64,000 nucleotides of DNA, taken from contig CM066290.1 in the NCBI GenBank assembly GCA_033816765.1, positions 4,216,001 to 4,280,000 on the forward strand, read 5' to 3'. The notes beneath the pieces were generated by a model, which was given only the letters and a program-made list of their open reading frames with translations, made no database searches and had not been told where the DNA came from. The position numbers and the translations under genes were made by a program. The stretch comes from Nothopassalora personata (lineage: Eukaryota; Ascomycota; Dothideomycetes; Mycosphaerellales; Mycosphaerellaceae). Positions 22,629 through 34,306 of the stretch are shown here, one piece after another (position 1 is the first letter of the stretch; every line of letters begins with the position of its first letter).

Positions 22629-23835
22629 GAAAGCTTGAGGTAGGATGAGCTGGTAATGTAGGAAATGCAGCTCCGGATTCTTAGACACAGCCAAAACCTT
22701 ATGATGATACTGACTATGGCTCCTGATGCGAAGCGGGTCAATGGATGGATATGACGACGAGCGATGGCAATTTTTAAAGGGGTGCGGCCTTTCCGCACTT
22801 AGCACAACGATTGAAACAATACCTTCACCAGCCATAGATCCCATTGCCCGGCGAGCCACTTTTGGTTATTTCAACACCCAAGTTTCTAATCTCGGCGGTG
22901 ATGGGCGATATTCAAGGGCGACTAGGGGCGTTCAAGAAGCGTCGAAGCCGCTTCCTCGCACTCCCGCCACACTTTCGAAGAATCAATCTCCCTTCCGAGC
23001 GGTACAATGCTTGAATGCAATGTTTATGCCTTCTGTCGCGTGATACTTTAAGTCGGGGGGCACGACGCAAATCAACGGCGCCGAAGTTCATGGTATGCCC
23101 TACATCGTATTCAGAAGCTCCAAAAGTATGCGAATTTTGCGCTGGGCGTGGAACTGTAGCACATATATGCAGATGGCTGTTGAGCATCGAGCACAGCCAG
23201 GGGAGGCCTGGGGTGCGGAAGTAGAAGATGCGGCTGGTAATTCTCCCTTCAACGTCCAGAAGTTCGCGAATGGTCATGTTATTAGTGTGCCCGGTGGCTC
23301 AAGATGAAGATTCTTTGTTAAGAGGTAATGTAATGTATTCCTCGCGGGAGTATAGCTCGCATGATCGCTCGTGCGCAGACTCGATGCCCTTCTGATGAAC
23401 AACCGCATACAGCCGGAATATCTGCAGTTCCACCATGATGGGGTCGCTTTGTCATTGTTGTCGACGTGAAAGGAGACTGGGCCAAGTGACAACCAAGGAC
23501 AGAAGCCTGGATCCTTGAATGCGCCGTGCTTTCTGTGTGTCCTGTACCTGCTGCCGATGACGATGACGCTGCCAGCCACTTGTTGGACTGCAGGCCCCAT
23601 CACGAGCTTCAACTGCACGTTACACCACGTGCGCGCGTACCGTACTGACACCTCCCTCCAGTACATCCTCGCCAAGCTGAGCGCTTCTGCACAGTCGCTG
23701 GGATAGCATCCAATACTGCCACCAAGCGCGAGCAGCCGAGACCTAACGAACCCACTCCCGAGCCACAGCCGCGACCGAAACGACGCAGTCCGAAGCTTCA
23801 CATCTCGCTGAAGAGCAGCACTTTCCGCGAACGCG
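22629..23835. other. Intergenic, no gene seen
   Basis: Frames on both strands lack domains. The 231-codon minus frame at 23274-23969 runs antisense into ypt7 and is taken as a shadow. Confidence 0.4.
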
Positions 23836-24620
23836 ATGGCCTCCCGAAAGAAGATTCTGTTGAAGGTGAAAGAGAATGACATGTGATACGAGAGAGGGCA
23901 AAGCACTGACAGAAACAGGTCATCATCCTGGGAGACAGCGGAGTGGGAAAGACAAGTTTGATGAACCAATATGTACGGCGCAGTTCCTGTGACAGATCAA
24001 GGCACAGCACTGACGAGACGGACAACAGGTCAACAAGAAGTTCAGCGCGTCATACAAAGCAACCATCGGCGCCGACTTTCTGACCAAGGAAGTCCTGGTC
24101 GACGACCGACTAGTGACAATGCAGCTATGGGACACAGCAGGCCAAGAGCGCTTCCAGTCGCTCGGCGTGGCTTTCTACAGAGGTGCCGACTGCTGCGTGC
24201 TGGTCTACGACGTCAACAACTCGAAATCATTCGACACTTTAGACTCTTGGCGAGACGAGTTTCTGATCCAAGCTAGCCCGATGGACCCAGAGAGTTTTCC
24301 CTTCGTAGTCCTCGGCAACAAGGTCGACGTTGAAGAGAGCAAGCGCGCCATCAGCTCGAAACGGGCGATGGCCTTTTGTCAGGCGAAGGGCGGAATCCCG
24401 TACTTTGAGACGAGCGCAAAGGAGGCGGTGAATGTTGAGCAAGCCTTTGAGGGTGACTATATCCACCACGTCTTGTTCATATGCCACACGTCAACTAACA
24501 TATCATACAGTCATCGCCCGGAATGCCCTCGCACAAGAAGAATCCCAGGACTTTAACCAAGACTTTCCCGAAACGATCCCGATCAACATCGGCGAAGAAC
24601 AGTCAGGCTGCTCGTGCTAG
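23836..24620 (+). CDS. ypt7: Rab7-type GTPase Ypt7
   Basis: 205 residues from four exons, 23836-23865, 23919-23972, 24029-24452 and 24511-24620, with introns of 53, 56 and 58 nt. The last has a CTAAC branch site. All GTPase boxes are visible: GDSGVGKTS (P-loop), YKATIGADF (switch I), [12 protein letters not shown] (switch II), NKVDVEE and ETSAK. The C-terminus SGCSC gives the CXC double-geranylgeranylation site. It acts on late endosomes and vacuoles, recruiting the HOPS complex for fusion. The first exon is only ten codons ([10 protein letters not shown]). Length and sequence are as expected for Ypt7/Rab7. Confidence 0.98.
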
Positions 24621-25652
24621 AAGTGCTGCACCATTTGATATTATACTCGCGCTTTGACATTAGCATGCATATCGCGGCGTTCGGAGCATAGAATTGTCGC
24701 GCGATCAGTTTGGGTGCAAGCAGAATACCAGTCGGATTGAAGGGACGGCAGGCTTTGTTGTATAGTCTTGAGGACCGATACCTAGATACCACATCAGACC
24801 CACAGTGTGCATTTCTTCCGGCCGCCATGATTTAGTTGGACATGCTGCATCGCTACTGGCTCCCCACATCTCTGAAAGCCAGGATATGGACAATAGTTAT
24901 AGGCATTCAAATACCCTTTGCTTCATGGAATTCCATAGGGTCAGCCACACAAACTCGTGATGTTGGAGGGACTGGCTTTTACCTGTGTGTATGTGTTGGA
25001 GCATGGAGGACAGGAAGGAAGATAGGAGGAAGAGGGAATCACTTATGCTTGAGGTCGGGTATGGGGTGCAACTAGTGGGAGGTCGGTGTAGAGCGAGCGT
25101 GAGTAGCAAGAAGTTTGGTAGCTTTACATTGGAATGCCAGGAGGCTAGGTCTATTAACTCAAGGATACTGCGCGGTCGGACCGGGTAAGATTTTCCTCTC
25201 GCTGAGGTGGTATGCATACTGCGCGCGATGGTCCAGGGTAGTTGGGTGATCCCGCCCAGTTTTGCGGTGAGCTCCGATACTAGCCTTGTCTTTTTTCAGT
25301 CTGAAGTCATGATAGCGAGGCGACTATATTGGAATTACAGATTCTGGCTCTGTATGTTGATCTTTAGGAAGCGTGGACGAGCTGGGTTGCCCGTGCATTG
25401 TTGCGACTGTCCTGAAGTCTGGAATGGCCCAAAGGTATGGCCTTTCGGCATGCCGAAGAGGAGAATGTGTATTCGGTAACTAGTCATCCTATACAGCACC
25501 TCCCGCTGGCTGTGCTCTGTCGAGAACCAGTCGAGAAGCTGTCGAGAAGCTTACCTTCGACCCACCTCCCAGCAACCCGGGTCCATCTCCAAGCATAAAT
25601 AGTTCTTCTTCCCTCCTGCATTCCTCCCTCCCCTCAACCATCAAAAATCAAA
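24621..25652. other. Intergenic, no gene seen
   Basis: Only short frames of mixed phase. The stretch from about 25500 is Pyr-rich (CCTCCC runs) just before the tRNA-like unit. Confidence 0.4.
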
Positions 25653-25782
25653 GGAGAGGTCGTCTAACGGCAAGATTCTGAGGGGCCCTAGCTGTCTCAC
25701 TCACTTGACATGCGAAGGGTGGCAACCGTCCGCCAGTACCATTCAAACTCAGAGATGTGGTGTTCGATTCCCACCCTCTCCA
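25653..25782 (+). tRNA. tRNA-like Pol III unit with about 70-nt loop insertion
   Basis: GGAGAGG at 25653 pairs perfectly with CCTCTCC just before 25782. A D-arm fits (GTCT...AGAT around a loop with the A-A-C-GG pattern). TCTGA and TCAGA form a perfect anticodon stem, but about 70 nt lie between them. A B-box-like GTTCGATTCC is present. Oddities: the usual T33 after the 5' anticodon stem is missing, so no anticodon can be called, and the T-stem has one surplus T (GTGG-T-G against CCCAC). So this is either a tRNA with an intron placed in an unusual way, or a tRNA pseudogene. A six-T run follows. Confidence 0.45.
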
Positions 25783-25788
25783 AGAATC

Positions 25789-25794
25789 TTTTTT
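25789..25794 (+). terminator. Oligo-T, Pol III terminator-like
   Basis: TTTTTT seven bases after the end of the tRNA-like unit, the usual Pol III stop signal. Confidence 0.6.
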
Positions 25795-26266
25795 CATCAG
25801 TTCGTTGGCTCTGTGCTGACGGCTGGAGAAAAAATCTCGCCACTGTGTTCGTTTTGTTCTCGTCCCATCGCTGTTGGCAGAGGAGACGACGTGTGCTGAG
25901 TACCGGGGATTCAAATCCTATAAAGAACGCCCGTCACTTCCTGCTACTCTTCCACTCAGTACATTCACACCCTCTTGATGCACATTCCCGTTAGACAATA
26001 CATCTAGGCTGATGTCTATGCTGCTAAATGTCTGTACTGGCACTGTCCCTCGCGCTGAGATCATGCATATGTAGCACATCGCGAAAAGCTGATCTCTTTC
26101 AGACACGCCGTGCATTTACTGCTCGTGCTGCCGCCTGTGACCGAGTTTCCGGACCGTGCACGTCCACCCCAAGCCGAAAAGTCTATGGGCAGACCAGACC
26201 GCAATCTTAGTCATCACTTAAAACTTGATTAACTCTCTACTGTAGCAGGCTGATACAGTAGCATCT

Positions 26267-26334
26267 ATCCGAGGTGCGCTTGCGCTAATCCCTCCTCTCC
26301 GAAGCTAGGGTGAGAGCGAAGCGGCACCTCGGAT
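26267..26334. repeat. Imperfect inverted repeat (fold-back)
   Basis: Arms of about 20 bp, ATCCGAGGTGC... at 26267 and ...GCACCTCGGAT ending at 26334. The outer 11 bp match exactly and the inner part matches with small indels. The loop is about 28 nt. Could be a hairpin or the remains of a small fold-back transposon. Confidence 0.55.
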
Positions 26335-26987
26335 ATCTTTCCTCTAGCCGCAGCAAACTTGGCCCTTGGGAGGGGTCCTGGGTGGTGGGTATTCACCATT
26401 TGATGGGATTTAATCAATTAGTCAGTTTGGGGTCTGCCCGTAGTCAAAAATGGGGTCTGCCACTAGACTTTTCGACCCTAAGCAAGCTCCCTTGCAACCT
26501 TGGCACAAAGGATGTACACGTCAGTCGCCGAGCTGCTGACTGTTTCATGAACATTGTTGAGTACGAGACCGGTGATCGGGACGCCACTGCAGTGTTAGGA
26601 GTTCCAGTCGGCGAGCCGTTCTCGTAGTCCTGCTCGATTACTATGCCATACGAAGTATGCGGTGTATTCGTAGTGCGTATGCGACAACGCAGCAGGCAAT
26701 ATTAAGCACGCGTCACGCTAAGCACGCTTGTTTCGGTGAGTAAACACCTCAATCTTAGGAAGCTTACTTAATACGACTCGATATCGAGCCTGCCACATAG
26801 CAGCAGTCAGCCTGCCGCATAGTATTCACCATACGAAGTAATGTTCGAAAGCGTAATTTCTTTCTTCTAAGTTATCCCTTCATTGCTCATTATTCGAGTT
26901 AATGCTAGGCGCTAGCTCCAACGGCCAATATCGGTGGCGTTTCATGGAGCACGGCTTGGCCTAACCGCCGAGCCACCCTAAGGCCCC

Positions 26988-27003
26988 CCACCCCCGGGGG
27001 TGG
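26988..27003. repeat. 16-bp perfect palindrome CCACCCCCGGGGGTGG
   Basis: Seen directly; the right half is the reverse complement of the left. No gene nearby explains it. Confidence 0.7.
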
Positions 27004-28202
27004 TGTCCCTTCGCCTAACTAGATACAAGGTGTTCCTTCACTTTGGCCACGCCGCCGGCCGGGTGCTTGGCGTACCTACTTCGCTCAATTCAGCCTTACG
27101 GGGGTATCCACGATCGTTTCACGGCGAACTGTAGGCACGAAACACTAGAGATACGGTCCGCCGTATTCTTAGCAGAAGCTGAACCTTAAGGGGTAGGACG
27201 AAAATCGCGAGCCACGAAGGGATCGCTCCAGGCATCGTCTTGACGCCAACACCTGGGTTATGCTATCAGCCAGGAGGGGAAATAATCATCATTCTAGGGG
27301 GGTTTAACGGTGGAGCTGTTGATACTGACAGAGATGATGACACTAGTGCTGGAGCCGACATCAAATGTGTCGGTGTTGTGTCCACCTTGCGTGCATCCAC
27401 AATAAGTGACTACGACTTAGGATGCCGTTGAGTATGTACAAAATATAAAGGTTCGCAAAGAAGCCGTACCAAGATTAGTGAATAAGTTATAGGTCCGTGC
27501 CCGTGCACAAGCCAGTTATATAGTGGCCTTTCTTCCACCTTCGTAGACAACAGACACACACACCACACATCAAGTCAATATTTTGTCGCTTTGCGGTGCA
27601 ACTGGCTGTCGTACATTTCAAGCGAATCGATACACCAGTGCAACACGACACGTTGACCAAAGGGTCGTTAGGAAATCTCTCTTGGCCAGGAAATGATTCT
27701 GTGCATCGAGGCACCGTCTTCGGGAAATCTAGGCCCGGTCAGCTTAATCAGCACAAAACCCCGCACAGCTAAAGAAGAAACGTTGGTAGTATACACGATA
27801 CACACTCGGCCAGGTGGCCGGGGTGCATCAAATTTCCGCGTTCCAGGTGCTTGCGTGCGAGGGGTGCTCGCGTGCGCACCCAGCATGCCAACACGATATA
27901 TTTTATCGGTGACTAATCGCTTTGGAGGATAGTCGCGCGCATTTTGCACAATAGTCGCATTTGCGTACAGTACCATTTCAAGGTCTAGACACAATAACTC
28001 ACCCTGGCCCGATCTCAGCATACTGTATTATCCACTATATTCCAGAAAACTGAGCTCGCTGATTGCAGACCACGGTATTGTAGGGGTGAGAGTAGGCGCG
28101 TCTGCACTATCAAGGCGTTGAAACGTAGCCGGTAGTGTCATCCTAGTCCGTGTCAGTGACATTAAAGCAACAAGCATACCTCTAATGCCTCCGACGTACA
28201 CA

Positions 28203-28208
28203 TATAAA
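28203..28208 (+). promoter_or_regulatory. TATA box (TATAAA) of pectin methylesterase
   Basis: TATAAA 85 bp upstream of the ATG at 28293, a good distance for a fungal TATA promoter of an inducible gene. Confidence 0.5.
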
Positions 28209-28292
28209 ATGCACTGATCATCCCGAGCTACAACGTTTCGCCAAACACACCCACCTGTTTGCTCTTTCCACCTTCCATTAATCGCAACCACA

Positions 28293-29332
28293 ATGAAGCT
28301 ACTAGCAAGACAGCTTGCGTTTGCCTCGCTGGCTCTCGCAGCTGGGCGCACTACCGCTCCCCAAGGTGCTCTCATAGTCGGAAGCGGCCATTATGCTACA
28401 ATTCAAGAGGCCGTCAATGCTCTCACATCCAGCAGCAGCGAACAATCCATTTTCATTCAGCCCGGAACGTACAAGGAGCAGGTTACCATCAGTAACACGT
28501 CGGGCCCAGTGACAATCTACGGATACACCACTGATACCAGCTCGTACTCAGCCAACCAAGTCACGATAACAGCTGCCAACAGTCAGGCGAACAAACCCAA
28601 CAACGACGAAACTGCTACTTTACGGGTCGAAATTTCGGACTTTAAGTTGTACAATGTCAATGTTGAAAACACTTACGGCAAAGGGTCGCAAGCTCTCGCC
28701 GTAGCCGCAAATGCCGCAGTAAGATTCCCGTTCGCTTTACGTATGGGGAGCGCGAGAGACTAATGAACGAACCGCAGAACCAAGGCTACTATGGAGTCTC
28801 CTTCAAAGGCTATCAAGACACACTCCTCGCCGAGAAAGGAGCCCAGCTTTACGCCAAGTCCTACATTGAAGGCGCCACAGACTTCATCTTCGGCCAAAAA
28901 GCACTCGCATGGTTTGAGCAAGTCACCATCGGCGTGGTCAACGCGTCGGTCGGCTACGTCGTAGCTTCTGGTCGCGCATTCGCCAACGATAGTAGTTACT
29001 ATGTCATCAACAACTCCTCAATTGCCGCCGCTCCGAATAACACCGTCACGCCCGGTGCGTTCTACCTGGGCAGGCCATGGAAGGCTTACGCGCGTGTTGC
29101 GGTGCAGAATACAAAGTTGAGTGATGTCATCAATGCCGCTGGCTGGCATATTTGGAACACGGGAGATGCGCAGACTGCTCATGCTACGTTCGTGGAGTAT
29201 GGGAACACAGGCCCTGGAGCTAAAGGGCCGAGGGCGAACTTTTCGTCGCAGCTGACCTCACCGTTGAAGATTGGTCAGATCTTGGGGGCTGATTATGCCA
29301 CCCAGAAGTTTGTTGATACGTCTTACCTATAG
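28293..29332 (+). CDS. Secreted pectin methylesterase, CE8
   Basis: 326 residues from exons 28293-28718 and 28778-29332. The 59-nt intron (GTAAGA...CTAAT...CAG) lies between codons. A signal peptide is evident (MKLLARQLAFASLALAAG). The parallel beta-helix motifs are all there: GHYATIQEAVNAL at the start, YGVSFKGYQDTLL with the oxyanion Gln and acid Asp, YIEGATDFIFG with the nucleophilic Asp, and YLGRPWKAYARV with the conserved Arg and Trp. It hydrolyses methyl esters of homogalacturonan outside the cell, preparing pectin for polygalacturonases and lyases, which fits a plant-associated or saprobic life. Length is normal for fungal enzymes. Confidence 0.97.
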
Positions 29333-29847
29333 AAGGGGAGTGGTTGGCATGATCGATCAATGCCAGGACTAAGCGACCAGGTTTGACCCCCTGTATCGCG
29401 AAAAATGATCGACGGGTACGTCGTAGGGTCATGTGAAGAATTGGCTTTTCATGGGGAGTTGTAAAGAATTCTAGCTGGCCGTGTTCGCCGGGGGGGGGGG
29501 GTGCCCTAGGCATAGTCTTTACCATCCCCTGTCTTCTGTATGTTCCTAATTAAGAAGAACGTATTCACTTCTGAGCGTTTACTACCTCGTGTAGCCTCCC
29601 TTGTGTGTAAAGTGCCTACGTCGCTTCCTTCAGATCAGTCATGCTACGTCCTCTACGCATATCGACGCGTGTATATAAGATGTAAAGCGTAGGAACGGGC
29701 ATGAATAAGCTATGCCTAGGGTTGTAGCTATGAAGCTGCGCGCCTGCCTGTTCGGGCGAAGACCTGTTATTTTATGATCAGTTGGAGCGCTCGGCGGCTG
29801 CCGCTTTTGTCCCCGGCCCTCGTCGGATCGTTACTTCTTGCCTCGTC
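29333..29847. other. Intergenic with oligo-G run
   Basis: No gene seen. A run of about eleven G lies near 29490-29501, at the 3' side of the pectin methylesterase. Confidence 0.4.
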
Positions 29848-30224
29848 ATGGTCGACTCCAGTGCCAGACTCTCGCTCGTCCGCACCCGCGAGGAGCTCTT
29901 GCTATTCGATTGGACTAAGGTTTCTTGCCCCTTCGACACATGCTTACTGGGCAAGTCTTAGATGCTCATATCATTCGATCGAGAAGCCTAGGAGCAAGAT
30001 GAAGCATTCGCCTGTACGCTATCGTTGCATCTCAGCCATACTCATCATACTTGCACAAGTTCCCTCCTCGCAATCACAGCGTAACCCTCACAGTCCTCGC
30101 CGCGCTTGGCGTACCCGCACTACTCAGCGCAAATAAACAAAAATGCCCCGGAATCATATCGCTCGGCAGCCTGGCACTGAACGTACTCATACTCCTCGTC
30201 GCAGTAACAGGCACCCTCCTCTGA
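29848..30224 (+). pseudogene. Coding-like membrane-protein fragments
   Basis: An ATG frame at 29848 reads SSARLSLVRTREELLLFDWT and continues to a stop at about 29980. A second frame ending with TGA near 30224 reads as two hydrophobic segments (VTLTVLAALGVPALLSA and SLGSLALNVLILLVAVTGTL). No splice pair I tried joins them in phase at a normal intron length. They may be parts of one decayed small membrane protein, or chance. Confidence is low. Confidence 0.22.
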
Positions 30225-30227
30225 TCA

Positions 30228-30740
30228 CTACTTAGTGCACCCATTGATGGATCCACAACGCTGCGCACAGGCCGTCCGGGTGGCAACACCATTAATCTGT
30301 TGACTCGATCCCCCACGATAGTCAGTATCCGCACAGATCCCGTATCTGGTTCCACCAGGAGATGCGTAGCTACTAGTGGTGAACGGACATTTCGAAATGA
30401 CCGTGCCTTCCTTCAGCGGATTCTTGAGACGGATCACGTCGAATCTCCCATTGGCGACCCATTTGAGGCCTCCTTTGGCCTTAATGTGGCAGTCCCTCGT
30501 CTGAGTATCATAGACAGCTTGCACGCAATGTCCGTCCGTGTCGCAACGCGCTGCGCAAGCCGTGACGGCAGTGATGTTTGTGACAACTTGAACACTATTT
30601 CCTTGCAGATCAGTGTCTGCGCATATCGCGTAGCGAGCGCCAGTTAACCCTATGTAAGCGGTCTCTGTCGCATCGAGAGCCCACAATGTTCCAGCATTAA
30701 GCAGTGCAAGGGAAAATACGAAAAGACACCGACACGACAT
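30228..30740 (-). CDS. Secreted protein with two PAN/apple-like repeats, 170 aa
   Basis: Single exon from ATG at 30740. The signal peptide is MSCRCLFVFSLALLNAGTLWA. Two internal repeats are visible: ARYAICADTDLQGNSVQ with TACAARCDTDGHCVQAVYD, and TRYGICADTDYRGGSSQ with TACAQRCGSINGCTK. Each has the C...AC..RC....C spacing typical of small PAN/apple modules, which bind protein or carbohydrate. The first repeat is complete (it also has DCHIKAKGGLKW), while the second stops after its fourth Cys, so the C-terminus may be truncated. No catalytic domain is present. It could be a secreted, host-facing or wall-binding protein. Role is inference. Confidence 0.75.
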   Translation of the reverse strand: MSCRCLFVFSLALLNAGTLWALDATETAYIGLTGARYAICADTDLQGNSVQVVTNITAVTACAARCDTDGHCVQAVYDTQTRDCHIKAKGGLKWVANGRFDVIRLKNPLKEGTVISKCPFTTSSYASPGGTRYGICADTDYRGGSSQQINGVATRTACAQRCGSINGCTK

Positions 30741-31486
30741 TGCGGTTAGAGAAGAGAAGAAGATGGGTATCTAGAAGAGCTGAAGTGAGTGGCTGTGCTG
30801 CGAATAGCTTGAGCACTGGACGGCCACCCTGGTCACACTCAATCATCTCGTGATCTATGGCTTGTTAGCTTGTACTCAGAAGCAGTAACGTCGTATGAAG
30901 GTCACGGCTGGCCGCGCTTGGCAATGCGTGTCACCCGCAACGAGAGACCGTCCCTATAACACACTGAGCCTCTGAAGCGACTTCGCTTGCGATACGAAAG
31001 GCTATAGAGGGTGCTGTCTGCATAGCGAAGCCAGAATGTCGATTGTAGTGCATGGGTTTCCATGGACCGACTTTCTGAGCCATTCATGATTCGCTGTGAC
31101 CATTGATACCACGGCGCCGAAAAGTTTCCAGTTTCCTCGTCGCTCGAAGGTTTGCGCCAAGATGCGCCACGTTCGCGAGCTGGTCATGCCGAGAGCGAAA
31201 GAGAACGTGGATGCGGTTACTAATGGTCGTAGCAAAGCACTTGTGAAGTCGCAGACAATACCATTATCAAACTTCTCAGTTCCGAGCGCCGTCTGGGCTG
31301 GGCAGGGTTGATACGTGAGATCCAAGCACCTCGGCTTCGATCCGAGACGGAAAATGGTGACTTCACCTCTAGTCGACCTTCATCTTGAAGATCTCAGCTC
31401 GTAGTTCGTATTCGATATGCGATGTCGTGCGAGTGTCGTGCAGTAGCCTCCTGGCCAGGCCTTGGTATTTTCCTTGCTCGGGTCCT
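30741..31486. other. Intergenic, no gene seen
   Basis: Frames on both strands are short and lack domains. It contains the promoter of the PAN-type gene and the 3' flank of mef2. Confidence 0.4.
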
Positions 31487-34136
31487 TCAGACATACTCTC
31501 CCCTTAGCTGATTTAGCACGGCTCGTTGTCTTTGTGCACTCATTCGTTCGAATTGATCCACGACCATCGTAAAAGTACCTCGACCACCCGTCAAGCTTCG
31601 AAGGTGCTTCAGATATCCGACCATCTCCTGTAAAGGCACTCTCGCGACGATTTGCCTCATGCCAGCTCCGGCGCTACTTGCATCGGCTGTGAATTGTCCG
31701 CCGGAAAAAGGATCAGGAGGAGTGTAGATCTTCTTAACGTCGATGTATTGCGATGCAGTGGCTGCATCGTCCTCAGCACCAAGAGATACGACACTTCCAC
31801 CACGAGCAGAAGAGATGTCGTGCATGACAGAGCCCAGAGAGTCCTCGTCTACACTGATTGTAACGAGCATGACTGGCTCCATCATCACCGTCTCGCTCCC
31901 AGTCTGTTTGAGTGCTTTCTGTGTGGCTACGCGGGCAGCTGATGACATGGAAGCTGGCGTAGTGTTCGAGAAGATGTGCTTCGCTACGTCAAAGGTGATT
32001 TTGATCATCATGGAGTGCACGGGGTAGCCATGGTAAGGTCCTCGTGCGAGACCTGCTGCCACACCGTTCTGCAGGCTCTGCAGGACAACAGAGAGTGGCA
32101 AGTGCTCTGGTAACGATGGAAGCTCGGGATCTGTCGTCGCGCCGTCTGCGTCCAGCCCCTGTGTTGAAATGCTGAGGTAGTTGTTGTCGTGAAGCTCGAA
32201 GACGTGAACATCATCTGCATCCTGGATTATGCTGTCGTCGTCATGTGGAGCGACTGCAAGAGTACACGCTGCTTTCGAACTCTTGCCGCCAATATCGCGG
32301 TCGAAAATCTCGTCCACAGAGTCGTCTAGATCACCAGACGTGACAGCTTCCCTGTAGCCAATCTCGATGTTTCCAATCCTGGCTTTGGCCTTGAGATCCT
32401 GAACTAAGCGATCTCTGGCAATCTCCAGATGAAGCTCACCCATCCCAGCGAGATGCATTTGTCCACTTTCTTCATCGACCGAAACGTGAAGACTCGGGTC
32501 TTCTCTGAGCAGAAGCTCGAGGGATTCTTTGATATGCTTCTCTTCTGATAGGCTGTTTGGTTCTACACTTACGAAGAAAACAGGCGGCGGTACATCAATA
32601 GGCCTGAGCTGAAGGCTGCCGATTGGTCGCGGCGCTCCAGTCTTTGGATTGGCTCCAGAGTAAGAGACCAGTGTATCGCCAGTCCTGGTGAATCTCATTC
32701 CAGGTATTACGCCGATCTGACCAGCTGGGATACTGTCGATATCCACAGCATCATTAGCGTACATCTTGAGCAGTCGTTGTGCGCGTTCAGATATCTGTAG
32801 GGTAGTGTTCCACAGTGATGCGCTCCTGTTGATCGCACCAGAGTAGACACGAACGTAGACCAGCACACCACGTTTGGCATCCGCCACCACCTTGAATGCC
32901 AGTGCGCATGCCTCCAGTTTCTGCAATGACAGCTTGGCTTGATTCTTGCTAACCGCCTTTGTACTGCCTTTAACGTCTGGTGTAGGCGCATCTGATTTCA
33001 GATCACCAGCCAAAAAAGCGCCTAGACCTCCTTTTGTGCTGGATCCAAGTCGCACCTCCGGATCCGGTCTCTCTTCAGGAGACGGGAGCAAATCGACCAC
33101 GGCATCCAACAGTGGCTGTACCCCGACATTTCGGAAGCTGGCACCGGCATAGACCGGCGACACCTGCTGAGGATGCCGGAGCACACATCTTCGCAGTGAA
33201 GCAACTACATCTCGAGATGAGATCTTGAGGTGGTCCTCATCAGCTTCGAGATAATTCTCCACCATGCCATCATCGTGCTCGGATAATCTCTCCACGAGCG
33301 CGACACGGGCTTTCTTCAATTCCTCAGCGAAGGCCATATCGATTTGCGCTAGCTTGATCAGATCAGACACCTCGATGTCTTTGCCATCGCCACCTTCGGG
33401 ATACCTGAGACTGCGAAGCCCGACCACATCACCCACACCTTGAAGCTTGCCGTCTGCGGTCCACCAGGGAATGCCACATACAGCAGGCCAAGTACCTAGA
33501 CGGGTTCCGATCTCTGTAATCGTCCTAGCAAAGGCAGCACCATCTCGATCGAGCTTGTTGACAAAGATGATTCTGGGAATTGCATACTTGTCAGCCTGGC
33601 TCCACACCTTCTCTGTCTGCGCTTCGACGCCTGCGACGCCATCCAGTATACAGACAGCGCCGTCCAAGACTCGTAGAGAGCGAAGGACCTCGAAGGTGAA
33701 ATCCGCGTGGCCAGGAGTATCAATCAGATTAATGTTGTGCGGAATGTGTGATCTGGGAGCAAACGGACGCTGTGAGTTAGCATTTACAGGCGGCCATGAA
33801 AAAGATATAGCAGCCGATTGAATCGTGATGCCGCGAGCTCTTTCAGCTGGTAGAAAGTCTGTGACCGTGCTGCCTTCATCAACGTCTAAGGTGCGTTAGC
33901 AGAGTATTCCTTATGTCCGCCGGGGCGCTCTCGGCAGAATCTATTGGGTAGGACCAGAGCGCATTACCTCCAAGCGTGCGCGTGAAGCCGCTGTAATATA
34001 GCATGCGCTCTGTCGTTGTTGTTTTGCCCTACCTTTCTGTGAGAAGTTGGTTCATCGGCGGGACGTTGGGACAAGCCTACGTACAGCATCAATGTGAGCG
34101 ATAATGCCAATGTTACGCGTCCTTGCAATGGTCGAT

Positions 34137-34182
<46 letters not shown>

Positions 34183-34306
34183 CTTGACCCGAGTGAGCCT
34201 GGAGGAGTCGACATGATCTGCCGAAGCGTCTGCTCGTATGTGCTGCGTGTAACAGGACTTGTTTGCAGCGCCATGCTTGCCGGCTACACAGCCATTGAAC
34301 GACCAT
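31487..34306 (-). CDS. mef2: Mitochondrial elongation factor G2 / ribosome-releasing factor 2
   Basis: 893 residues from exons complement(34085-34306), complement(33968-34028) and complement(31487-33885), with introns of 56 and 82 nt. The N-terminus is an Arg/Ala mitochondrial presequence containing a long Ala run. G domain: NIGIIAHIDA-GKTTTTE (P-loop, split by intron 1), FLPAERARGITIQSAAI (switch I), NLIDTPGHADFTFEV (switch II), FVNKLDRDGAAF (G4). Domains II-V follow, with GELHLEIARDRL typical of EF-G. The mtEF-G2/RRF2mt branch is favoured, as this type recycles ribosomes with mitochondrial RRF and GTP. Divergent from vps17 across about 210 bp. Confidence 0.93.
34138..34179. repeat. (CAG)14 microsatellite inside mef2 presequence
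   Basis: Fourteen perfect CAG units on the plus strand. On the coding strand of mef2 they are CTG/GCT and give a poly-Ala run just before the GTPase domain. Confidence 0.9.

Larger units (their letters stand above)
25795..28292. other. Long gene-poor region
   Basis: About 2.5 kb without a supportable gene. It holds an imperfect inverted repeat (26267-26334), a GC-only palindrome (26988-27003), and CATACGAAGTA-type words repeated near 26646 and 26831, and it looks like old repeat debris. The last 100 bp are the promoter of the pectin methylesterase. Confidence 0.4.

Noticed and set aside
23274..23969. 231-codon minus frame antisense to the ypt7 5' end
   Set aside because: It overlaps the start of a certain gene, has no domain, and its composition is that of a shadow frame.
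26640..26850. loxP-like words (CATACGAAGTA)
   Set aside because: The 8-bp core and second arm of a recombinase site are absent; probably simple repeats.
33740..33800. An 18-nt stretch in mef2 that looks like a complete mini-intron (GTAAAT...CTAAC...CAG)
   Set aside because: Far too short to be spliced and divisible by three; the frame reads through it without harm.
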